NCBI RefSeq assembly: GCF_016861975.1
Contig: NZ_BOMB01000044.1
Span: 34,688 to 98,687, forward strand
Length of the DNA stretch: 64,000 nucleotides
Reading direction: 5' to 3'
DNA from: Actinocatenispora rupis
GTDB lineage: Bacteria; Actinomycetota; Actinomycetes; Mycobacteriales; Micromonosporaceae
The notes below the pieces were generated by a model that was not told the DNA's origin, did no database searches, and was given only the letters and a program-made list of their open reading frames with translations. The position numbers and the translations under genes are program-made. Position 1 is the stretch's first letter. Every line of letters begins with the position of its first letter. Below are positions 58,052 to 64,000 of the stretch, piece by piece.

Positions 58052-59428
58052 GTGGCGACACTGCGGTACAGCACGGAGATTCCGGTCGACGACGAGGTCG
58101 ACGTACAGGTGGTCGGCGGCGGCCCGGCGGGCGTCGCGGCCGCGGTCGCGGCGGCACGCACCGGGGCGCGCACCCGCCTGATCGAACGGTACGGCTTCCT
58201 CGGCGGCAACCTGACCGCCGGACTCGTCGGCCCCTGCATGACCTCGTACTCGCTGGACGGGCGCGAGCAGCTGATCCGCGGCGTGTTCGACGAGTTCGTC
58301 CGGCGGATGGAGGCGGTCGGCGGGGCGCTGCACCCGTCCCGTACCCGGGCCGGCGACGCCTACTCGGGGTTCATCACGTACGGGCACGACAAGGTGACGC
58401 CGTTCGAGCCGGAGGCGGCGAAGGCGGTCGCGACCGAGATGTGCCGGGAGGCCGGCGTTCTGTTGCGGCTGCACAGTTTCGTGGCCGACACGGTGGTCCG
58501 CGACGGGCGGGTGACCGGGGTCGTCGCGGCAAGCAAGAGCGGGCTCGCGCTGCTGCCGGCGCGCGTCACGGTGGACTGCTCGGCGGACGGCGACGTGGCC
58601 GCCGCCGCGGGCGTACCGACGGAGTTCGGGCGCGAGGCGGACGGCCTGGTGCAGCCGATGACGGTGTTCTTCCGGGTCGCCGGCGTCGACGACGAGGTCG
58701 TCGAGGAGTACGTGCGGTCGCACCCCGCCGACCGCCGCCCGTACGAGTCGGTCGTGGCGACGGCGCGGCGGGAGGGCCGGTTCCCGGCACCGCGCCGCGG
58801 CGTCGGGATGTACCGGACGCTGCGGCCGGGCGTGTGGCGCATCAACACCAGCCGGGTGCTGCACCGCGACGGCACCGACGTCGCCGACCTGACCGCCGCC
58901 GAGATCGAGGGCCGCGACCAGGTACGCAAGCTCGTCGAGTTCTTCCGCGCGGAGCTGCCGGGGTTCGAGCGCTGCGAGCTGCTCGACACCGCCACCACGG
59001 TCGGCGTACGGGAAACCCGGCGGATCGTCGGCGAGTACCGGTTGACGCTGGCGGACCTGCAGTCCGGGCGGCACTTCGACGACGTGGTGGCGCTGTGCGC
59101 GTACCCGGTGGACATCCACGACCCGACCGGGTCCGGCGGCGGGGTCGACGAGTCGGCCGGCACCGCCAACGCGTACGAGATTCCGTACCGCAGCCTCGTC
59201 CCGCGTGGCGTGGACGGGCTGCTGGTGGCTGGCCGGTGCGTGTCGGCGAGCCACGAGGCGCTGGCGGCGATCCGTGTGATGCCGCCGGCGTTCGCGATGG
59301 GTGAGGCCGCCGGCACCGCCGCCGCGCTGGCCGTACGGGACGGGGTCGCGCCGCGCGCGCTCGACGTACCGGCCCTGCAGCAGGCACTGCTCGCCGCGGG
59401 CGCGTACCTCGGCGTTCCGGTCGGCTGA
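58052..59428 (+). CDS. FAD-dependent oxidoreductase (PF12831 type), second copy
   Basis: A 458-residue flavoprotein of the same family as the preceding gene: VVGGGPAGVAAAVAAARTG, then RYGFLGGNLTAGLVGP, the FLGGxLT block, and C-terminal GLLVAGRCVSASHEALAAIRVMPPAFAMGEAAGTAAAL (core VAGRCVSASHEA..RVMP). GTG 58052 has GGGAGG 5 nt upstream, 13 nt after the first copy. Substrate unknown. Confidence 0.85.
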   Translation: MATLRYSTEIPVDDEVDVQVVGGGPAGVAAAVAAARTGARTRLIERYGFLGGNLTAGLVGPCMTSYSLDGREQLIRGVFDEFVRRMEAVGGALHPSRTRAGDAYSGFITYGHDKVTPFEPEAAKAVATEMCREAGVLLRLHSFVADTVVRDGRVTGVVAASKSGLALLPARVTVDCSADGDVAAAAGVPTEFGREADGLVQPMTVFFRVAGVDDEVVEEYVRSHPADRRPYESVVATARREGRFPAPRRGVGMYRTLRPGVWRINTSRVLHRDGTDVADLTAAEIEGRDQVRKLVEFFRAELPGFERCELLDTATTVGVRETRRIVGEYRLTLADLQSGRHFDDVVALCAYPVDIHDPTGSGGGVDESAGTANAYEIPYRSLVPRGVDGLLVAGRCVSASHEALAAIRVMPPAFAMGEAAGTAAALAVRDGVAPRALDVPALQQALLAAGAYLGVPVG

Positions 59429-59442
59429 GCCGATCCACGACA

Positions 59443-59455
59443 GTCCACCTTGGAC
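59443..59455. repeat. Variant palindrome GTCCACCTTGGAC
   Basis: GTCCA and TGGAC arms around CCT, 15 nt after the FAD gene stop and just before the hydantoinase ribosome-binding site; a variant of the recurrent TCCACWGTGGA element. Confidence 0.5.
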
Positions 59456-59470
59456 GGAAGGAGGCGTCGG

Positions 59471-61603
59471 GTGACCGCATCCCGGATCCGGGTCGGCATC
59501 GACGTCGGCGGCACGTTCACCGACGCGGTGGCCCTCGACGCGCAGACCCTGGTACTTCTCGGCCAGGTCAAGGTACGCACCACGCACCGGCACGCGGACG
59601 GCGTCGCCCGCGGCATCATCGACGCGCTGGAGCAGCTCCTCGACGGCATCGGCGCGACCGCCGACGACGTGACCTTCCTCGCCCACGGTACGACGCAGGC
59701 GACGAACGCCCTGCTGGAGGGCGACGTCGCCACCGTGGGGCTGGTCGGCGTCGGGCGCGGGCTGGAGGGCCTGCTCACCCGGCGGCTGCGGTCGCTGGGC
59801 CGCATCGAACTCGCCCCCGGCAAGCGCCTGGCCCTCCGGTACGCGCACGCACCGGCGACCGGCGACGCCGACGCCGCGGTCGACTCCGTACGCGCGGATG
59901 GCGCCGAGGTGGTGGTCGGCGTGCAGGCGTTCAGCGTCGACGACGGCACCGGCGAGGACGCGGTGGCCGACGCGGCGCGTACCCGGGAGCTGCTGGCCAC
60001 CACCACCCACGAGATCACCAAGCTGTACGGGTTGCGCAAGCGGGCCCGTACCGCCGTGGTGAACGCGAGCATCCTGCCGCGCATGCTGGACACCGCCGAC
60101 CTGGTGCAGCGCAGCATCACCGACGCCGGAATCACCGCGCCGCTGATGGTGATGCGCTGCGACGGCGGCGTCATGTCGCTGGACGAGATGCGCCGCCGGC
60201 CGCTGCTGACCGTCCTGTCCGGCCCGGCCGCCGGGGTCGCCGGCGCGCTGATGGCGGAGAAGGTCAGCGAGGGGATCTTCCTGGAGACCGGCGGGACCTC
60301 CACCGACGTCAGCGTGATCCGCCGCGGCTCCGTCGTCGTACGGCACGCGAAGGTCGGCGGGCACGAGACGTACCTGTCGTCGCTCGACGTACGGACCGTC
60401 GGGGTCGGCGGCGGCTCGATGGTACGGGCCCGGACCGGCCGGGTCGTCGACGTCGGGCCGCGCAGCGCGCACATCGCCGGGCTGGAGTACGCCTGCTTCG
60501 CCGATCCGGCGGCGCTGGCGGACCCGCAGCTGGTGGCGGTCGCGCCGATGGACGGCGACCCGGACGACTACGTGGTCCTCGACGCGGCCGGCGGCCGGTT
60601 CGCGCTGACGATGACCTGCGCCGCCAACGCTCTCGACCTGGTACCGGAGGGCGACCACGCGTACGCGGAGCCCACGGCGGCCCGGCTCGCCTTCGCCCCG
60701 CTCGCCGCGCTGCTCGGTACGACGATGCCGGAGGCGGCGCGGGCGGTGCTCGCCGCCGGCACCGGACACGTACGGAAGGTCGTCGACGAGCTGGTCACCG
60801 CGTACCGGCTGGACAAGCGCGGGCTCCGGCTGGTCGGCGGGGGCGGCGGCGCGGCCGCGGTGACACCGTTCCTCGGTACGGTGACGGGCTTCGCGGCCGG
60901 CATCGCCGCGCACAACGAGGTGATCAGCCCGATCGGGGTGGCGCTCGCGCTGGTCCGCGAGTCGGTCGAACGGATCGTGCCGAGCCCGTCCCAGCAGGAC
61001 GTACTCGCGGTCCGGGCGGAGGCCGAGCAGGCGGTCGTCGCGCAGGGGGCCACGCCCGCCACCGTCGAGGTCGACGTCACGGTCGACGCGCAGACCAACA
61101 CGGTCACCGCGGTCGCGACCGGCGCCACCGAGATGCGTACCCGGGCCGAGACCGGTGAGTCCACAGTGGACAGACAGCGGATCGCGGCGAACAGCCTGGA
61201 CCGCCCCACCGCCGAGGTGCAACTGCTCGCCGAGACGCCCACGCACGCCGTCTACGGCACCGAGGTACGCCGCGGCGGCGCGCTCGGCCGGTGGATCCGC
61301 CCGTACCGGCCGGTCCGGGTCGTGGACCGGGACGGCGTCGTACGGCTGCACAGCGCGGACGCGGTGATCGCGCAGACCACCGTCGGCGCCGCGTACGGCA
61401 CGCTGACCGAGCTGGTCGCCGCGCACACCACGTACGGCGACGGCGGCTCGCAGCTGCCCGCGATGCGGCTGCTCGTCGGCCCGCGCATCGTGGACCTGGC
61501 CGGCGTCACCACGCAGGACCAGCTCATGGCGCTGGCCCGGGCCGAACTCGACGGCCGCACCGCGGACGAACCGCTTGTCTCGATCACCGAGGTGCGGCGA
61601 TGA
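59471..61603 (+). CDS. HyuA-type hydantoinase/oxoprolinase family protein
   Basis: A 710-residue ATP-dependent hydrolase subunit: Hydant_A_N domain (GIDVGGTFTDAVALD, FLAHGTTQATNALLEG) and Hydantoinase_A domain (ILPRMLDTADLVQ, MRCDGGVMSLDEMRRRP, LSGPAAGVAGALMAE, FLETGGTSTDVSVI, TVGVGGGSMVR). These enzymes open cyclic amides (hydantoins, 5-oxoproline) or carboxylate ketones using ATP. The partner HyuB-type subunit is absent here, which is unusual. GGAAGGAGG precedes the GTG. A GTCCACAGTGGAC palindrome lies inside at 61159-61171. It overlaps the next gene by 4 nt. Confidence 0.9.
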   Translation: MTASRIRVGIDVGGTFTDAVALDAQTLVLLGQVKVRTTHRHADGVARGIIDALEQLLDGIGATADDVTFLAHGTTQATNALLEGDVATVGLVGVGRGLEGLLTRRLRSLGRIELAPGKRLALRYAHAPATGDADAAVDSVRADGAEVVVGVQAFSVDDGTGEDAVADAARTRELLATTTHEITKLYGLRKRARTAVVNASILPRMLDTADLVQRSITDAGITAPLMVMRCDGGVMSLDEMRRRPLLTVLSGPAAGVAGALMAEKVSEGIFLETGGTSTDVSVIRRGSVVVRHAKVGGHETYLSSLDVRTVGVGGGSMVRARTGRVVDVGPRSAHIAGLEYACFADPAALADPQLVAVAPMDGDPDDYVVLDAAGGRFALTMTCAANALDLVPEGDHAYAEPTAARLAFAPLAALLGTTMPEAARAVLAAGTGHVRKVVDELVTAYRLDKRGLRLVGGGGGAAAVTPFLGTVTGFAAGIAAHNEVISPIGVALALVRESVERIVPSPSQQDVLAVRAEAEQAVVAQGATPATVEVDVTVDAQTNTVTAVATGATEMRTRAETGESTVDRQRIAANSLDRPTAEVQLLAETPTHAVYGTEVRRGGALGRWIRPYRPVRVVDRDGVVRLHSADAVIAQTTVGAAYGTLTELVAAHTTYGDGGSQLPAMRLLVGPRIVDLAGVTTQDQLMALARAELDGRTADEPLVSITEVRR

Positions 61604-62202
61604 GCGCCGACGAGATCGCCCTCGGCGCGCGCCTGCTCGCCACGCTGCCCACCCACGAGGGCCGCCCCGAACCGCTGCTGCGCCGCTGGTCGGCCACCGC
61701 CGCGGACCTCGGCGCCGAGCTGGCCGACCGGTACGCGGGACGCACCGTGGACGAGGTGGCGGCCGCGCTGGCGCTCGACGTGGTCGAGGAGACCGGCGGG
61801 ATCGCCGCCGGCACGCTCACCCTGGCCCGGTACGGCGGGCGCCCGCCCACGGTGCGGATCCACCCCGACGCCGTCGTACGTGCCGAGGCGGAGGTGACGC
61901 GCCGCGGCTGGCGTACCTGGTTCCCGCCGGGTGCGGTCCGCGACGCCGCGCTCGCGCACGAACTCGCGCACCACCTGCTGCACGGCGCCGACGGCCCCCG
62001 GCTCAAGCGCCGCCTCGACCACGTACTGCTCCGCGTCGGCCCCGTCGTCCTGCGCGGCCACGTACTCGGCGCGGACGAGCTCGTCGCGCACGCGTTCGCC
62101 CGGCGGCTGTGCGGGCTCGCGGCGAGCCCGCTGCTGATCTCCGCGGCGCTGTCCGCCGACCTCGACGTCCCTGCCTCGACACCCGTCGGAAGTGAGACCT
62201 GA
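61600..62202 (+). CDS. ImmA/IrrE-like zincin
   Basis: A 200-residue protein with a zinc protease motif HELAHH (H120, E121, H124) and a third-ligand candidate E160 in ADELVAHAFARRL, the order and spacing of ImmA/IrrE peptidases. There is no HTH and no signal peptide. ImmA/IrrE proteins usually cleave XRE-type repressors in phage or stress circuits. Here it is coupled (ATGA) to a hydantoinase gene and sits 2 nt before a permease gene, so it may process a regulator or a pathway enzyme, or may hydrolyse a small amide. The role is unknown. Confidence 0.75.
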   Translation: MSADEIALGARLLATLPTHEGRPEPLLRRWSATAADLGAELADRYAGRTVDEVAAALALDVVEETGGIAAGTLTLARYGGRPPTVRIHPDAVVRAEAEVTRRGWRTWFPPGAVRDAALAHELAHHLLHGADGPRLKRRLDHVLLRVGPVVLRGHVLGADELVAHAFARRLCGLAASPLLISAALSADLDVPASTPVGSET

Positions 62203-62203
62203 C

Positions 62204-63490
62204 ATGGCTGTCGCGATCCTCGCCGTGATGGCGGTCGGCGTGGTACTCATGCTGACCCGCAAGCTCCCGACCGGATTCGCGCTCATCGGAATGGCGTTCG
62301 CGATCGGCCTGCTGGCCGGCGCGCCGCTGATGGGCGACAAGGGCGTCACCACTCTCGTACTCCAGAACGGCGCGGTCCTGCTGGCGCAGACGATGATCGC
62401 GATCCTGCTGGGCGCCTGGCTCGGCTCGCTGATGGGCGAGACCGGCATCGCCTCCACCCTGGTACGCAAGACGGTCGAGTTCGCCGGCGACCGCCCGTAC
62501 GTGGTGGCGCTCGGCCTGTTCGTCGTGTCGATCCTGTGCGGCGCGGTGACGGGCTCGGCGCCCGCGGCGATGCTCGCCGGCATCATCGGGATCCCGGCGA
62601 TGATCGCCGTCGGCGTACCGCCGGTCACGGCCGCCGGCACCATCGTGTTCGGCGTCGCCGCCGGCATCCCGTTCGAGCTCGCGTCCTGGCAGTACCTGTC
62701 GACGGCGTTGAAGCTGCCGATCGAGACGATCCGGCACTTCCAGCTGTACATGTTCCCGATCGTGGTGGTGTTCGCCGTCGCGTTCATCCTGATCGAGTCG
62801 CGGCGGCGCGGCGTCCAGCACGCGTGGGCGGTCCGCACCGCACCGCGTACGGCCCGGCCCGCACGGACCGGCCGGCGCGCCGCCGACGCCCCCTGGTACT
62901 CGCTGCTCACGCCGCTGGTGCCGATCGTCCTGGCGCTCGGCCTCGACGTACCGATCATCCCGTCGCTGCTGGTCGGGGTGATCTACGCGCTCGTCACGAC
63001 GACCCGGCCGAGCCGGATGGCCACCCGCGCCCTGCGCTCCCTGTACGACGGGTTCAAGGTCGCGGCGCCGCCGCTCGTGCTGTTCATCGCGATCGGCATG
63101 CTGCTGACCGCGGTGCAGCTGCCCGGCGCCGTCAACGCCCTGAAACCGATCGCCACCGCCGTCAGCCCGCACAACGCGATCCTGTTCGTACTCGTGTTCG
63201 GCCTGCTCACCCCGCTCTGCCTGTACCGCGGCCCGTTCAACATCTACGGACTCGGCGCCGGCATCGCCAGCGTGCTCGTCGCCGGCGGCGTGTACCCGGT
63301 GATGGGCGTGCTCGGCCTGATGTCGTCGTACAACCAGGTTCTCGGGGTGTCGGACCCGACCAGCACGCAGACCGTCTGGAGCGCCGAGTACGCGGGGGTG
63401 CGGCCGCAGCGGGTACTGGCCCGGACGTTGCCGTACACCTGGTGTCTGGGGATCGCCGGGCTCGTCCTCACCGCCGCGCTCTACCTGTAG
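62204..63490 (+). CDS. Ion-transporter-superfamily permease (GntP/CitM-like)
   Basis: A 428-residue integral membrane protein with about 11 hydrophobic helices and the two-fold pattern of the IT superfamily, including a re-entrant-like GAVTGSAPAAMLAGI in the first half and GLLTPLCLYRGPFNIYGLG in the second. This layout transports organic anions such as gluconate, citrate or dicarboxylates with cations. ATG 62204 follows GGAAGTGAG. As last gene of the LacI operon it is the likely uptake route for the pathway substrate. Confidence 0.8.
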   Translation: MAVAILAVMAVGVVLMLTRKLPTGFALIGMAFAIGLLAGAPLMGDKGVTTLVLQNGAVLLAQTMIAILLGAWLGSLMGETGIASTLVRKTVEFAGDRPYVVALGLFVVSILCGAVTGSAPAAMLAGIIGIPAMIAVGVPPVTAAGTIVFGVAAGIPFELASWQYLSTALKLPIETIRHFQLYMFPIVVVFAVAFILIESRRRGVQHAWAVRTAPRTARPARTGRRAADAPWYSLLTPLVPIVLALGLDVPIIPSLLVGVIYALVTTTRPSRMATRALRSLYDGFKVAAPPLVLFIAIGMLLTAVQLPGAVNALKPIATAVSPHNAILFVLVFGLLTPLCLYRGPFNIYGLGAGIASVLVAGGVYPVMGVLGLMSSYNQVLGVSDPTSTQTVWSAEYAGVRPQRVLARTLPYTWCLGIAGLVLTAALYL

Positions 63491-63498
63491 CCGCACAC

Positions 63499-63528
63499 CG
63501 GTCCCGCCCGGGTACGCGGGCGGGACCG
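63499..63528 (+). terminator. Terminator of the LacI catabolic operon
   Basis: A 12-bp perfect stem (CGGTCCCGCCCG / CGGGCGGGACCG) around GGTACG, starting 9 nt after the permease stop. Confidence 0.75.
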
Positions 63529-63634
63529 CCGCGGTACGGCCGGAAGACGGCGCGGCGTCAGCGGTGCGTTGCACCTCGTACGTGTGCTCGACCAGGCCGA
63601 ACCCGTACGCCGCGTGTACCCCATGGCAGGTTGT

Positions 63635-63684
63635 TCAATTGTCTCATTGGTCAACAGTTGAATTGTTCAACAGTTGACCAATGA
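63635..63684. promoter_or_regulatory. Palindromic iterons TCAACAGTTGA at 16-bp spacing
   Basis: TCAACAGTTGA, itself a palindrome, occurs at 63651-63661 and 63667-63677, with a degenerate third unit (6 of 11) at 63635-63645, each 16 bp apart. The whole forms a larger inverted repeat TCATTGGTCAAC (63644-63655) / GTTGACCAATGA (63673-63684). The block is far more AT-rich than its surroundings. It is most likely a multi-site operator; the protein is not encoded in the window. Confidence 0.6.
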
Positions 63685-63848
63685 CACTCGTCGTCGCGGC
63701 GCGGCCGCTGACCGTGCAGGTGCGCGCCCACCGTCGCCTCGCGCAGCGACGCGCCGATCGCCACAACAAGCCGGCACACCGGCGCGCGCATCGTGTCGTA
63801 CCACCGGCGGACCGCCGGCGCGGATCGGCAGCTCGCGCACCGCGCCAC

Positions 63849-63940
63849 TGAACCGACCGGGATGGGCGCGACGCCACCCGATTGCGCACCGCGCGGGTGA
63901 ACCGACCGGGGCGGGCGCGACGCCTCCCGATTGCGCGCCG
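63849..63940. repeat. Two-unit tandem repeat, period 49
   Basis: TGAACCGACCGGG at 63849 and again at 63898 begin two units that continue with near-identical GGCGCGACGCC.CCCGATTGCGC. Non-coding; origin unknown. Confidence 0.6.
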
Positions 63941-64000
63941 TACCGGATCGGGGTGAATCCTTTTCCCCGGTGCGGCCCTCTCATGAGGTGATGGCGCACG

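Larger units (their letters stand above)
63491..64000. other. Right-edge non-coding region
   Basis: 510 nt with no credible gene. In order: terminator hairpin (63499-63528), about 100 nt of unremarkable GC-rich DNA, an AT-rich iteron/inverted-repeat block (63635-63684), a stretch with only an Arg-rich 56-codon ORF (63681-63851), and a two-unit tandem repeat of period 49 (from 63849). A gene starting beyond the window may be regulated by the iterons. Confidence 0.5.

Noticed and set aside
63483..63624. A 47-codon leftward ORF starting at 63624
   Set aside because: It runs through the operon terminator hairpin to the permease end and has no domain or ribosome-binding site.
63681..63851. A 56-codon Arg-rich ORF (MTLVVAARPLTVQV...) right after the iterons
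   Set aside because: No ribosome-binding site, composition like random GC-rich translation, and it runs into the tandem repeat. Kept only as a note.
1..64000. tRNA, rRNA, insertion sequences, integrases
   Set aside because: None could be recognised by eye; a covariance-model search would be needed to exclude short RNA genes.

Overview
The window is very GC-rich (low-to-mid 70s % by eye) with G/C-ending codons, many GTG starts, many ATGA/GTGA start-stop overlaps, ECF sigma factors, an F420-type LLM oxidoreductase, a DosRS-type two-component pair and a WXG100-like protein. This points to the chromosome of a filamentous actinomycete. Micromonosporales is a reasonable guess, but no marker gene here fixes the family. 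No rRNA, tRNA, CRISPR array, transposase or phage structural gene was seen; the window reads as ordinary but accessory-rich chromosomal DNA.

Layout. (1) 0.1-14.8 kb: two divergent operons meet at about 10.2-10.4 kb. Leftward is a ten-gene run: family-5 binding protein, two permeases and two ATPases of a peptide importer, a metal amidohydrolase, a TIGR04076-type protein, an LLM oxidoreductase, a DUF885 metallopeptidase and an NTF2-like protein. Rightward is an XRE-cupin regulator, a DapA-family lyase and a three-subunit FAD/[2Fe-2S] amino-acid dehydrogenase. The set resembles heterotrimeric D-hydroxyproline or opine dehydrogenase loci, so import and breakdown of peptides of a cyclic or modified amino acid is the likeliest role (inference). 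(2) 14.8-21.4 kb: VOC proteins, a secreted Cys-rich protein, an AlbA/Schlafen-type protein, a GAF protein, and an amidohydrolase divergent from a MarR regulator across a perfect inverted repeat. (3) 21.6-27 kb: a dormancy-regulon-like set (CBS-BON, Rv1733c-like membrane protein, Zn-alcohol dehydrogenase, Acg-type nitroreductase, beta-CASP metallo-hydrolase, DUF1918). The matching DosR/DosS-like pair and a pyridoxamine-oxidase-like protein lie at 40.7-43.4 kb. (4) 27-35 kb: two ECF sigma factor units, a receiver-less winged-helix protein, a GH76 glycosidase, and a WXG100-like domain fused to a T4-type lysozyme. (5) 35-46 kb: acyl-CoA ligase with a divergent TetR, TMEM175-like channel, dienelactone hydrolase, glycosyltransferase 2, AraC regulator and a P450. 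(6) 46-54.5 kb: L,D-transpeptidase, MFS/ArsR-rhodanese operon, MFS/TetR pair with twin operators, a repeat-filled gap, YciI/LysR, and a chloramphenicol-phosphotransferase-like kinase. (7) 54.5-63.5 kb: one LacI-containing catabolic operon (SDR, LacI, two FAD oxidoreductases, a lone HyuA-type hydantoinase, an ImmA/IrrE-like zincin, an organic-anion permease) with a strong promoter, an operator and a terminator. The right edge holds 16-bp-spaced palindromic iterons and a tandem repeat.

Most promising observations: the WXG100-T4 lysozyme fusion with exact catalytic spacing; the two uncharacterised catabolic regulons; an over-represented interspersed palindrome TCCACWGTGGA; a DosS-like kinase without any histidine in its N-terminal region; and a TetR gene with no canonical start codon. 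All functions are read from sequence alone, without database searches.
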